In this document: one piece after another, positions 8,300 to 16,847 of the stretch
Numbering within the stretch: the stretch's first letter is position 1
Layout: each line of letters opens with the position of its first letter
DNA from: Kribbella rubisoli
Lineage (GTDB): Bacteria; Actinomycetota; Actinomycetes; Propionibacteriales; Kribbellaceae
Direction of reading: 5' to 3'
NCBI RefSeq assembly: GCF_004217145.1
Contig: NZ_SHKR01000014.1
Coordinates: 248,001 to 312,000, forward strand
DNA: 64,000 nt
Notes under the pieces: generated by a model
What the model was told of the DNA's origin: nothing
The model's database searches: none
What the model saw: the letters and a program-made list of their open reading frames with translations, nothing else
Translations under genes and position numbers: made by a program

Positions 8300-9873
8300 A
8301 CAACGAGTGGATCACCAGGGTCGACCCGGTCGAGCCTCTGGACGGGCCGCTGCGCGGGATGACGATGGCGCTCAAGGACAACATCGATCTCGCCGGGGTG
8401 CCGACGACGGCCGGGGACCCGCGAAACTCGCAGCCTGTTGTAGACAATGCGATTGTCGTCGATCGGCTGATCGCGGCCGGCGCCGTACCGCTGGGGAAGA
8501 CGAACCTCGATCAGTACGCGACCGGGCTGGTCGGCACCCGGTCGCCGTACGGCGCGTGCCACTCGGTCTTCTCCGAGCGGCATGTGTCGGGCGGATCCAG
8601 CTCGGGCAGCGCGGTCGCCGTCGCGAGTGGGCAGGTCGATTTCGCGCTCGGCACGGATACGGCCGGCAGCGGGCGGGTGCCTGCGGCGTTCAATCGGCTC
8701 GTCGGGATCAAGCCGAGTCGCGGGCTTGTGTCGGCGCGCGGCGTCGTACCGGCTTGCCGATCGCTCGACTGCGTGACGGTAATGGCCGGCAGCGTGGCGA
8801 CTGCGCGGGCGGCGTACGACGTCATGGTTGCCTTTGACCCCGATGATGCCTGGTCGCGACGTGCTGATGATTTACCCCGCGCTCGCGGTGGACGCGTGAT
8901 CGGCGTACCGGATGTGGGGTTGGACCTGGATCCGCTGCACGAGGCCGCCTGGCAGGACACGCTTTCCGAGGCTCATCGGCTTGGTGAGGTCGTGAAGGTG
9001 GATGTGCGGCCGCTGTTGGAGGCGGCTGATCTGCTGTACTCCGGGCCTTGGCTGGCGGAGCGCTGGCTGGCGTTCGGGGACAAGCTTGTCGACAATCCTG
9101 CAGTCGACCCCACTGTGCGGGCGATCGTGCGGGGCGGTGCGGCTTTGACGGCGTCTGCTGCCTTCGCCGGGTTCGATCGACTCGCGACGCTTGCTCGGGC
9201 GAGTGAACATCTTTGGACGCAGCTCGATGCGCTGCTGCTGCCTGTTACGCCCGGGCATCCCACGCTGGCCGAGGTGGCGGCGGATCCGATCGGTGTGAAC
9301 AGTCGGCTCGGTCGGTTCACGAACATGGTCAATCTGCTGGATCTGTGCGCGGTCGCGTTCCCGGGGCCGGATCGTGCCGACGGTTTGCCGTTCGGGATCC
9401 AACTGCTGGCGCCGGCTGGTCACGATCATGCGCTGATCGATCTGGCGGCGCTGTGGTGCGGTGAACCTGTGCCGACCGCGGCTGTTGAGACCGATGTTCT
9501 GCTGGCTGTCGCGGGCGCGCATCTGTCCGGGCAGCCTCTCAATGACCAGCTGGTACGGCGCGGTGCTCGGCTCGCTTTCGATGCCCGTACGGCGTCGTCG
9601 TACCGGATGTATCTGGTCGACGGGCCTCGGCCGGGGCTGACCCGGACGTTGACGGGTGCTGACGGTCCGGGGATCGAGGTTGAGGTGTGGCGGCTGCCGG
9701 CGGCTGAGCTGGGCGGATTCGCCGCGACCATCGATCCGCCGCTGGCGATCGGGCCGCTGGAACTGTCCGACGGACAACAGGTCCTCGGCTTCGTGTGCAC
9801 GGCAGACGCTGCGGACCCGACCCGCGACATCACCTCGACGGGAGGCTGGCGGGCGTACCTGTCCGGCCGCTGA
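8296..9873 (+). CDS. atzF: Allophanate hydrolase
   Basis: Splits allophanate to two CO2 and two ammonia, the last step of guanidine breakdown. The amidase-signature domain has the catalytic Lys in LKDNIDLAGVPTTAG, the cis-Ser in GGSSSGSA and the nucleophilic Ser in TDTAGSGRVPAAF. A C-terminal domain of about 125 residues (from LLAVAGAHLSGQPLNDQL to RAYLSGR) matches the allophanate-hydrolase C-terminal fold thought to help decarboxylation. At 525 residues it is shorter than typical AtzF (about 600) because the N-terminal helical segment is missing; the protein begins almost at the catalytic Lys strand. It overlaps the carboxyltransferase stop by four bases (ATGA). Confidence 0.92.
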   Translation: MNNEWITRVDPVEPLDGPLRGMTMALKDNIDLAGVPTTAGDPRNSQPVVDNAIVVDRLIAAGAVPLGKTNLDQYATGLVGTRSPYGACHSVFSERHVSGGSSSGSAVAVASGQVDFALGTDTAGSGRVPAAFNRLVGIKPSRGLVSARGVVPACRSLDCVTVMAGSVATARAAYDVMVAFDPDDAWSRRADDLPRARGGRVIGVPDVGLDLDPLHEAAWQDTLSEAHRLGEVVKVDVRPLLEAADLLYSGPWLAERWLAFGDKLVDNPAVDPTVRAIVRGGAALTASAAFAGFDRLATLARASEHLWTQLDALLLPVTPGHPTLAEVAADPIGVNSRLGRFTNMVNLLDLCAVAFPGPDRADGLPFGIQLLAPAGHDHALIDLAALWCGEPVPTAAVETDVLLAVAGAHLSGQPLNDQLVRRGARLAFDARTASSYRMYLVDGPRPGLTRTLTGADGPGIEVEVWRLPAAELGGFAATIDPPLAIGPLELSDGQQVLGFVCTADAADPTRDITSTGGWRAYLSGR

Positions 9874-9890
9874 GCCTAAGGTTGGTGGGC

Positions 9891-11168
9891 ATGAGCCTGA
9901 GACCCGCCGAACAGAAGGTGCTGGACCGGATCGACGAGGACCTGCTGGTCCGGGTCACGCAGGACCTGGTCCGTGCCCACGGGCAGAACCCGCCCGGCGA
10001 GGAGGCCGCCACCGCGGTCGTCCTCGCCGCGGCGGCTCGTGAGCTCGGGCTCGACGTACAGCTGTCACCAGTCGAACCCGGCCGGGACAACGTCACGATC
10101 ACACTTGCCGGAGGCAACAATCCCGGCCTGTTGCTGCTCGGCCACACCGACGTCGTACCGGTCGGCGACGGCTGGACCGTCGACCCGTACGGCGGCCTCC
10201 TCCGCGACGGCCGCATCTACGGCCGCGGCGCCTCCGACATGAAGGGCGGCCTCGCCGCAGCCCTCATCGCTCTAGCCGCCCTCCGCGACACTCCCCTGAC
10301 CGGCCCGGTCGAACTAGCCGCAGTAGTAGACGAAGAAGAAACCGGCAAGGGCATCCGCGCATACATCGCAGCCGCTGTGGATAACCCAGGCGCTGCCGGG
10401 CCGTCCGCCGATAGACTTGAAGCGGAAAGGGCAGGGGCGAGGCATGGCTCAGCCAGCTCGTCCATCAACAGCCCGTCGCAGAGGTACGTCGGATGCATCA
10501 CCGCCGAGCCGACTGATCTGCAGACGATCATCGCCGCCCGTGGTGACTCGTATCTCCAGGTCTCGGTGCACGGTCGCGCCTCACATGCCGGAAACCCGGA
10601 CGGCGGAGCCAACGCGATCTACGGCGCGGCCGCCGTCGTTGCCGAGATCGAACGCCTGCACGCGGAACTAGCGACCGCACCCCATGCGCTGCTCGGCCCG
10701 GCGACCTGGAGCGTCGGCCAGATCAACGGCGGTACCGGCGGCTCGATCGTCCCCGCTGAATGCGTGGTCGTCGCCGACCGCCGCCTCTTGCCCGGTGAGT
10801 CCCCCGCCGAGGTCCTGGCCGACCTAGGCCGCCGCGTCGCTGCCCTCCACCTCGAGGACCGCGGCCTGACCGTCGAACTCGCCATGCCGATGGAGATGCC
10901 CGCCTTCGAGACCGCCGACAACGCCGATCTGGTCCGCATCACCGAAGCCGCCCGCCTCGACGGCGGAGGCCAGCCGATGCCACTCGCGGGCTGGACCGCA
11001 GCCTGTGACGGCGGCTACATCGCCCGCGACCTCGGCGTGCCCGTCGTCGTACTGGGGCCCGGCTCCGTCACCACCCAGGCCCACCGCGCGGACGAGTCGG
11101 TCCCCGTCGCCGAACTCGTCACCGCGGCCCGCACGTACGCCCTGGCAGCCCTCCGCCTTCTCGCGTAG
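9891..11168 (+). CDS. M20-family metallopeptidase (ArgE/DapE/CPG2-like) with an unusual insert
   Basis: Zinc-dependent amidohydrolase or peptidase of 425 residues. Metal-site motifs are present: GHTDVVPVG, GASDMKGGLA, the DEEETG carboxylates, TAEPTDL, and a late His in TTQAHRADES. It would hydrolyse an N-acyl amino acid, carbamoyl amino acid or dipeptide; the exact substrate is unknown. Between RAYIAAAV and YVGCITAEP lies an insert of roughly 30-35 residues (DNA about 10378-10485), where relatives have only a few residues. It uses codons rare here (AGA, AGG, CTT, GAA). The gene starts 17 bases after the atzF stop and could be co-transcribed with it. Confidence 0.87.
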   Translation: MSLRPAEQKVLDRIDEDLLVRVTQDLVRAHGQNPPGEEAATAVVLAAAARELGLDVQLSPVEPGRDNVTITLAGGNNPGLLLLGHTDVVPVGDGWTVDPYGGLLRDGRIYGRGASDMKGGLAAALIALAALRDTPLTGPVELAAVVDEEETGKGIRAYIAAAVDNPGAAGPSADRLEAERAGARHGSASSSINSPSQRYVGCITAEPTDLQTIIAARGDSYLQVSVHGRASHAGNPDGGANAIYGAAAVVAEIERLHAELATAPHALLGPATWSVGQINGGTGGSIVPAECVVVADRRLLPGESPAEVLADLGRRVAALHLEDRGLTVELAMPMEMPAFETADNADLVRITEAARLDGGGQPMPLAGWTAACDGGYIARDLGVPVVVLGPGSVTTQAHRADESVPVAELVTAARTYALAALRLLA

Positions 11169-11212
11169 GCAACCTCCGCGGTCGTGAGCCGGGCGGTTGG
11201 CAGGATGCCCGG

Positions 11213-12370
11213 ATGACACGTCGCGTTCTCCTGCAGTCCGGTTCGGTTCTCGACGTCACCTCGGGCGAGGTGCGTACGGCGGACGTTGTGGTCGACGGGG
11301 ATCGGATCGTCGGCGTCGGGATCGGGCTGGATGGCGACGAGGCGATTGACTGCGATGGCGGGCTGATCGTGCCTGGGTTTATCGACTGCCATACGCACGT
11401 GTGTATTGCGCAGACGCGGCTCGATCCGTTCGGGTCACCGCGGTCGGTGCGGCCGTTGTCCGCGGTGCCGGTGTTGCGGACGCTGCTGCGGTTGGGTGTG
11501 ACGACCGTGCGGGATGCGTGGGGCGCCGATGCCGGTGTTCGGATGGCGGTGGAGAAGGGCTGGATCGACGGGCCCGAGTTGCTGATCAGCCTGCGGCAGG
11601 TGGGTACGACGGGTGGCATCGGGGACCTGTGGGCGCCTCGGACCGGACCGGTCGACTTCTTCGAGGATCCCTCGCTGCCGGATCCGATCTTCGACGGGAC
11701 TGACGGGGCGCGAGCCGTCGTACGGCGGATGGTGCGGGCCGGGGCGGACTGGATCAAGGTGACCGCGACCGGGTCGATGGCGATCGGGAAGGGTCTACAC
11801 GACGTCGAGCTCACCGCCGACGAGATGAGCGCGCTGGTGGACGAAGCCCGGCGGCGCGGCGGCCGGAAGGTGATGGTGCACGCCCACGGAGCGCGAGCGG
11901 TCGAACTGGCCGCGCGTGCCGGGGCGGCGAGCATCGAGCACGGAACCTACCTGGACGAGGCAGCTGTCACGGCGATGGCTGCGGCGGGGACCTGGTACGT
12001 GCCGACATTGTCCGTCACGCAGTCCGATCCTGAGCATGCACCTGAGGGTGCGGCCGAGGCGCATCGGGAGTCGATGCGGCTGGCGATCGAGGCTGGGGTT
12101 CGGATCGCGATGGGCACCGACAATCCCGTTCGGCCGCACACCGAAGCGCTGTGGGAACTCAGGCATCTGGCGGCTGCAGGGCTGGGTGACGCCGGGGCGT
12201 TGCGGGCGGCAACGATCGATGCGGCGCGCTTGCTCGACCTTGCGGACGATCGCGGCGAGGTAGCGATCGGCAAGCGAGCCGATCTCGTCCTGCTGGATGG
12301 AACCTCGCTGGACTGCACCTCACTCGACGATCGGATCCGACGGGTGATTCACAACGGCTCCGAGGTTTGA
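11213..12370 (+). CDS. Metal-dependent amidohydrolase (imidazolonepropionase/prolidase-like)
   Basis: Amidohydrolase-superfamily enzyme of 385 residues. Metal ligands are visible in the expected order: HTH in GFIDCHTHV, a Lys in GADWIKVTATG, His in VMVHAHG and SIEHGTY, and Asp in AMGTDNPVRPH, followed by the C-terminal strand of the urease-like composite domain (EVAIGKRADLVLLDG). These make it very likely to be an active binuclear or mononuclear metallohydrolase. The substrate is not given by the sequence; neighbouring amidase and M20 genes suggest amide or peptide-like compounds. It starts 44 bases after the M20 gene. Confidence 0.88.
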   Translation: MTRRVLLQSGSVLDVTSGEVRTADVVVDGDRIVGVGIGLDGDEAIDCDGGLIVPGFIDCHTHVCIAQTRLDPFGSPRSVRPLSAVPVLRTLLRLGVTTVRDAWGADAGVRMAVEKGWIDGPELLISLRQVGTTGGIGDLWAPRTGPVDFFEDPSLPDPIFDGTDGARAVVRRMVRAGADWIKVTATGSMAIGKGLHDVELTADEMSALVDEARRRGGRKVMVHAHGARAVELAARAGAASIEHGTYLDEAAVTAMAAAGTWYVPTLSVTQSDPEHAPEGAAEAHRESMRLAIEAGVRIAMGTDNPVRPHTEALWELRHLAAAGLGDAGALRAATIDAARLLDLADDRGEVAIGKRADLVLLDGTSLDCTSLDDRIRRVIHNGSEV

Positions 12371-12372
12371 CT

Positions 12373-12387
12373 CTGACACTGTGTCAG
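12373..12387. promoter_or_regulatory. 15-bp perfect palindrome before the amidase, putative operator
   Basis: CTGACACTGTGTCAG is a perfect odd palindrome (CTGACAC, T, GTGTCAG) lying two bases after the amidohydrolase stop and 16 bases before the amidase ATG. A regulator bound here would cover the start region of the amidase message. The nearby MerR-type gene at 13696 is a candidate regulator, but MerR sites usually sit between -35 and -10 and are longer. Confidence 0.45.
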
Positions 12388-12403
12388 GCCGTAGACCGGC
12401 CGC

Positions 12404-13687
12404 ATGACGACAGCTGGAGAGATTGCCGAGCGGATCCGCACGAGGCAGGTCAAGTCGCGTGAAGTGACCGAACAACTGCTGGCGCGGATTGTCGACGATA
12501 AGACAATCAACGCGGTAGTCGAGGTCCGGCCCGAGTACGCACTCGCCGCGGCCGATGCCGCGGATGCGACACCGCCCGTAGGCCCGCTGCACGGCGTACC
12601 GATGACGGTGAAGGACTGTCTCAACGTCGCAGGCATGCACTCGACCTGGGGCAATCCGGCGTTCGCGGAGTACGTCGCCGACGAGGACGCGACCGTCGTG
12701 GAGCGGCTGCAGCGGGCCGGCGCGATCATTGTCGGCAAGAGCAATGTGCACACGATGCTCGCCGACTTCGGGCAGACCGCGAACGAGATCTACGGGCGGA
12801 CAAACAACCCCGCCGACCCCGGTCGAACCCCTGGCGGCTCGAGCGGCGGCGGGGCGGCCGCACTCGCCGCGGGCCTCACGTACCTCGAGTACGGCTCCGA
12901 CCTCGTCGGCTCGATCCGGCTCCCAGCGGCGTACTGCGGGATCTACGGACTCAAGCCGACCAACGGCCTCGTCCCGCAACGCGGCTTCCAGGTCCCCGGT
13001 ACGCCGTATCTGCCGAGCGAACTGCCGAACTTGTCGACAATCGGACCACTCGCCCGCTCCGCCGCCGATCTGCGCATCGCTCTCCGTGCGACCGCCGGCC
13101 CCGAAGCGCCGTACTCATGGTCGCTGACGCCGCCGCGGCACCAGCGGCTGGAAGACTTCCGCGTCGGCGTCGTGACCGATCACCCGGCAGCGCCGGTCTC
13201 CAGCGAGGTCGGCGACGCAATGGCTGAGACGATCGACCGGATCGCCCGGAGCGGGGCGAAGATCGTCGAAGGCTGGCCGGACGAGGTGGATCCGGGTGAA
13301 CAGGCTGAGGAGTTCGGTCAGCAGGTCGGCCTGTTCTTCGCATTGCACGGAGGCGAACCGACGGGGATGACCGTCGACGAGCTGCTCGCGATCGAACGCG
13401 CGCGGATGATCACGCGGGCCAAGTGGCAGCGGTACTTCGAGGACGTCGACGTGTTCCTCTGTCCGACCAGCTTCACGGTCGCCTTCCCGCACGGCTCGAC
13501 GACAATCGACGGGCAGCCGTACGAAGCGCAGGTTTTCTGGATCTCCCACGCTTCGTTGATCGGCCATCCCGCCCTCAACATGCCGATCGGACGCACCCAG
13601 GGCGGTCTGCCTGTCGGCGCTCAGGTGATCGGTCCGTGGCACGAGGACGACACCGCGATCACGTTCGCGGAACTGCTGGCTGGTTGA
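12404..13687 (+). CDS. Amidase-signature family amidase
   Basis: Amidase of 427 residues with the Ser-cisSer-Lys triad: Lys in PMTVKDCLN, cis-Ser in GGSSGGGAAAL, and the nucleophilic Ser in SDLVGSIRLPAAYCG. An N-terminal helix-rich segment (EIAERIRTRQVKSREVTEQLL) is typical of the family. It would hydrolyse a small amide to an acid and ammonia in the cytoplasm; indole-acetamide, aliphatic amides and Glu-tRNA(Gln) amidation are all known in this family, and without GatB/GatC partners the last is excluded. A 15-bp palindrome precedes the start. The MerR gene begins eight bases after its stop, so the two are probably one transcript. Confidence 0.88.
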   Translation: MTTAGEIAERIRTRQVKSREVTEQLLARIVDDKTINAVVEVRPEYALAAADAADATPPVGPLHGVPMTVKDCLNVAGMHSTWGNPAFAEYVADEDATVVERLQRAGAIIVGKSNVHTMLADFGQTANEIYGRTNNPADPGRTPGGSSGGGAAALAAGLTYLEYGSDLVGSIRLPAAYCGIYGLKPTNGLVPQRGFQVPGTPYLPSELPNLSTIGPLARSAADLRIALRATAGPEAPYSWSLTPPRHQRLEDFRVGVVTDHPAAPVSSEVGDAMAETIDRIARSGAKIVEGWPDEVDPGEQAEEFGQQVGLFFALHGGEPTGMTVDELLAIERARMITRAKWQRYFEDVDVFLCPTSFTVAFPHGSTTIDGQPYEAQVFWISHASLIGHPALNMPIGRTQGGLPVGAQVIGPWHEDDTAITFAELLAG

Positions 13688-13695
13688 CTGCTCCC

Positions 13696-14508
13696 ATGTT
13701 CGCGATCGGCGAGTTTGCACGGCACGGGCGGGTGTCGATTCGGATGCTGCGGCATTACGACGCCCTCGGCCTGCTGCGGCCCGCGTACGTCGACCCGTCG
13801 ACCGGTTACCGCAGTTACACCGCCGGGCAGCTCGCCGATCTCAACCGGATCGTCGCGCTCAAGGATCTCGGCTTCACGCTTGAACAGGTCGGCGCGCTGA
13901 TTGCAGACGATCTCGGTCCGACCGAGATGCGCGCATTGTTGACAATGCGACGAGCAGAATTGCAGACAACCGTCGCAGAGAGCTACGCGCGGCTCGCGCA
14001 GGTCGAGTCGCGGTTGCGCGGTCTGGAGGCCGAGGTGCCGGCTGCGGACATCGTCGTCAAGGAGCTTCCCGCCGTACGGCTGGTTGCTCTGACAGCGACC
14101 GCGGCGAGCTTCACGCCCGAGGACATCACGCCGGTGGTGCAGCCGTTGTGCGCAGAGCTCGGACGACGGTTGCCCGACGCCGACGTACATCCGTCCGGCC
14201 GGTTGACCTGTCTGTATGAACGCAATCACGAATCCGAGGACGAGGTCGTCGTACGGGCAACGGTTCCGGCAGCGGTCGATGCCGGGGGCAACCTCAACGG
14301 ACTCGACGTGATCGACCTGCCGGCGATGCGAGCCGCGACGCTGGTACATCGCGGACCGATCGATCAGGTCTTGCCGGCCTGGCAGGCGTTGGCGCGCTGG
14401 ATCGACGAGAACAACCATCGCGCGGTCGAACCGGCGCGCGAGCTCTACCTAGACACACCCGAGGACCCGGCCGGCTGGGTCACCGAACTACAGGAACCAA
14501 TCAACTAG
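13696..14508 (+). CDS. MerR-family regulator with a GyrI-like effector domain
   Basis: Transcription factor of 270 residues. The N-terminal winged helix is classical MerR (IGEFARHGRVSIRMLRHYDA, LGLLRPAYVDPSTGYRSYT), followed by a coiled-coil dimerisation helix (about residues 75-115). The C-terminal domain of about 150 residues (from VVKELPAVRLVALTATAA) resembles the GyrI-like/BmrR multidrug-binding domain. Such proteins twist the promoter when a hydrophobic ligand binds. It lies directly behind the amidase and convergent to the TetR gene; its target could be its own operon or the neighbouring efflux pump. I chose ATG 13696, where homology begins; the frame is open further upstream inside the amidase gene. 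Confidence 0.88.
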   Translation: MFAIGEFARHGRVSIRMLRHYDALGLLRPAYVDPSTGYRSYTAGQLADLNRIVALKDLGFTLEQVGALIADDLGPTEMRALLTMRRAELQTTVAESYARLAQVESRLRGLEAEVPAADIVVKELPAVRLVALTATAASFTPEDITPVVQPLCAELGRRLPDADVHPSGRLTCLYERNHESEDEVVVRATVPAAVDAGGNLNGLDVIDLPAMRAATLVHRGPIDQVLPAWQALARWIDENNHRAVEPARELYLDTPEDPAGWVTELQEPIN

Positions 14509-14558
14509 ACCCGATTCAGCCAGCTTGCCCAGACTGGCGGTGGTGTACTCGCAGTTGA

Positions 14559-15269
14559 TCAGTTCTTCTCGGCGAGTGACGCCAGACCGGCAACGATGAC
14601 GGCAATGCCGAATTCGAACCGCTCGTCACCGGCGGCGCCGGACGTCAGCACACCCGACAGCGCGACGGTCAGCGGGAAGCGGTCTGCCGGCAGCGACTCG
14701 AAGTACGAGCGGAGCCCGCTGATGAATCGCTCGACATCCTCGGGCTTCCAGTCCGTCGCGCTCTGCACCGTCTCCTCGAACGCGACCGCCGTCACGTAGA
14801 GCGGAATCAGGTCGACCGCCCAGGCCGCCGCCTGGTCCGGGATGTTGCCGGCCTTCAGCAGCGTCAGCATCCGCTCGGTGCTCATCAACGCCCGCTCCCC
14901 CAGCGGTACGGCGCCGATCGCGGCCCGAGCCACGCCCGGATTGGCCCGCATCGCGCGCAGCATCTCGCGCATCATCGCCTTGAGCTGCTCCTGCCAGCGG
15001 GCCGGATCCACCGGCTCGTCGAACCTCATCTGCGCGGCGGCCCGCTCGACCAGGAGCTGATCCAGCTCGCGCTTGTTCGCGACATGCGCGTAGAGCGACG
15101 CCGGTCCGGTGCCGAGCGCCTGGGCGACCTTCCGCATCGACACCGCGTCGTACCCCGACTCCACGAGCACCCGCATCGCGGCGTCGACGATCCGCTCCCG
15201 GTTGAGCGGCTCCTTCGGCGTCCGGGTGGGCTTCGCGGGGGTGATCGGCTGCCACGGGGGTTGGGTCAT
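14559..15269 (-). CDS. TetR/AcrR-family repressor of the divergent MFS pump
   Basis: Repressor of 236 residues. The N-terminal helix-turn-helix is clear: RERIVDAAMRVLVESGYDAV, SMRKVAQALGTGPASLYAHV. A C-terminal ligand-binding domain of the TetR_C class follows. ATG 15269 is preferred: the frame can start 18 codons earlier, but that part would run through the operator array. It is divergent from the DHA2 transporter, and four copies of a CGAACA/TGTTCG palindrome fill the shared intergenic region, so it very probably represses both the pump and itself. The inducer is presumably a pump substrate. Confidence 0.9.
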   Translation of the reverse strand: MTQPPWQPITPAKPTRTPKEPLNRERIVDAAMRVLVESGYDAVSMRKVAQALGTGPASLYAHVANKRELDQLLVERAAAQMRFDEPVDPARWQEQLKAMMREMLRAMRANPGVARAAIGAVPLGERALMSTERMLTLLKAGNIPDQAAAWAVDLIPLYVTAVAFEETVQSATDWKPEDVERFISGLRSYFESLPADRFPLTVALSGVLTSGAAGDERFEFGIAVIVAGLASLAEKN

Positions 15270-15270
15270 A

Positions 15271-15336
15271 CGAACACTGTACTTGACGCGAACACTGTTC
15301 GATAGTAGAACAGTGTTCGTCAACGAACACCGTTCG
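15271..15336. promoter_or_regulatory. Array of four TetR-type operator boxes
   Basis: Four related 13-bp palindromes lie in tandem: CGAACACTGTACT (15271-15283, degenerate right half), CGAACACTGTTCG (15289-15301, perfect), AGAACAGTGTTCG (15307-15319) and CGAACACCGTTCG (15324-15336). Centres are 17-18 bp apart, so boxes lie on nearly the same DNA face with slow drift. The middle two also form a perfect 12-bp inverted repeat around a 7-bp spacer. The array fills the space between the divergent TetR and MFS genes and suggests cooperative binding of several dimers. Confidence 0.85.
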
Positions 15337-15356
15337 AAATCCTGAGGGGGCCCACG

Positions 15357-16847
15357 ATGAGCACCACGACAGTTGTAGACAATCCGCCTGACACCACAGA
15401 CGACGCAGCCACCACAGACGGCACAGCGGCAGCTGCCACCACCGCGAGTACGCCGTACCGCTGGCGCTGGATCGTGCTCGCGACGATCCTCATCGCCGAG
15501 ATCATGGACCTGGTCGACGCGACGATCGTCAACATCGCCGCCCCCTCGATCCGCGCCAACCTCGGCGGCTCCGAGTCCGCGATGCAGTGGATGCTGGCTG
15601 GCTACACGCTGGCCTTCGCGATCGGGTTGATCACCTTCGGCCGGCTCGGCGACCTGGTCGGCCGCCGGCGGTTGTTCGTGATCGGCGCCCTCGGGTTCAC
15701 CGTCGCCTCCGCAGTCTGCGGATTCGCGACCAGCCCGGAGCTGCTGATCGGCAGCCGGGTCGCACAGGGCCTGCTCGGCGCGGTGATGATCCCGCAGGGC
15801 TTCGCGATCCTGAAGTCGATCTTCCCGTCGGACGAGCTCGGCAAGGCGTTCGCGATGTTCGGTCCGGTGATGGGATTGTCGGCAGTCGCCGGCCCGATCC
15901 TGGCCGGTGTGCTGATCGACGCGAACTGGTTCGACGCCGGCTGGCGCACCATCTTCTTCATCAACGTGCCGATCGGCATCGCGGCCCTCGTCGGCGCGCT
16001 GAAGTTCATGCCCGAGGTGAAGACGCCCGGCGCCTCCCGCCTCGACACCGCCGGCGTGCTGTTGGTCAGCCTCGCCTCAGGTCTGCTGATCTACCCGCTC
16101 GTCCAGGGCCGCGAGCTCGGCTGGCCATTGTGGACAATCCTGATGTTGGCCGGTTCGATTGTCGTCTTTGCGCTGTTCGGCTGGCGCGAGCGCCGATCCG
16201 GCAACCCGGTCATCGACCCGTCGCTGTTCCGCAACCGCGGGTACGTCGCCGGCCTCGGCGTGATTACCACGTTCTTCCTCGCGATGAACGGCTTCATGCT
16301 GGTGTTCAACCTGTTCACCCAGCTCGGACTGCACTACAGCCCGCTGAAGGCAGGCCTCGCGATGGTGCCGTTCTCGCTCGGTATCGCGATCGGCGCGCCG
16401 CTGTCCGGCGGCCTGCTCGCCCCGAAGCTCGGCCGCAAGGCGCTACAGCTCGGCGTCGCGGTGATGACTGTGGCGATGGCCGGCGTCTGGTTCACGCTGC
16501 ACACCTACGGCGACGCGACGACGATCTGGAACCTGGTGCCGGCGACGCTCGCCACCGGGATCGGCGCCGGCCTGGTGTTCGCGCCGTTGTTCGACATCAT
16601 CCTGGCCTCGATCGACGACCAAGCCGCCGGTTCGGCGTCCGGCGTACTGACTGCCATGCAGCAGTACGGCGGAGCAATCGGCGTCGCGGTGATCGGCACC
16701 GTGTTCTTCCAGCTGCTCCCGTCACACGCCTTCCTCGGCGCCACCAAGACGTCGGTCCTGGTCGCGATCGGCCTGTTCGTGGTCAGCCTCGCCGTCACCT
16801 TCCTACTCCCGAAGCGGGCGCGCGAAGGAGAGGTCAGTCACGGCTGA
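15357..16847 (+). CDS. DHA2-family MFS drug exporter (EmrB/QacA type)
   Basis: Proton-driven multidrug exporter of 496 residues with about 14 membrane segments. Motif A is GRLGDLVGRRRLF after the second segment; the first segment carries the DHA2 signature ILIAEIMDLVDATIVNIAAP; motif C-like GPVMGLSAVAGPILAG lies in segment 5. The first 35 residues are a soluble, Thr/Ala-rich tail. The ATG follows GAGGGGG. Expression should be controlled by the divergent TetR repressor through the four-box array immediately upstream. The natural substrate is unknown; quaternary amines, dyes or an endogenous antibiotic are possible. Confidence 0.92.
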   Translation: MSTTTVVDNPPDTTDDAATTDGTAAAATTASTPYRWRWIVLATILIAEIMDLVDATIVNIAAPSIRANLGGSESAMQWMLAGYTLAFAIGLITFGRLGDLVGRRRLFVIGALGFTVASAVCGFATSPELLIGSRVAQGLLGAVMIPQGFAILKSIFPSDELGKAFAMFGPVMGLSAVAGPILAGVLIDANWFDAGWRTIFFINVPIGIAALVGALKFMPEVKTPGASRLDTAGVLLVSLASGLLIYPLVQGRELGWPLWTILMLAGSIVVFALFGWRERRSGNPVIDPSLFRNRGYVAGLGVITTFFLAMNGFMLVFNLFTQLGLHYSPLKAGLAMVPFSLGIAIGAPLSGGLLAPKLGRKALQLGVAVMTVAMAGVWFTLHTYGDATTIWNLVPATLATGIGAGLVFAPLFDIILASIDDQAAGSASGVLTAMQQYGGAIGVAVIGTVFFQLLPSHAFLGATKTSVLVAIGLFVVSLAVTFLLPKRAREGEVSHG

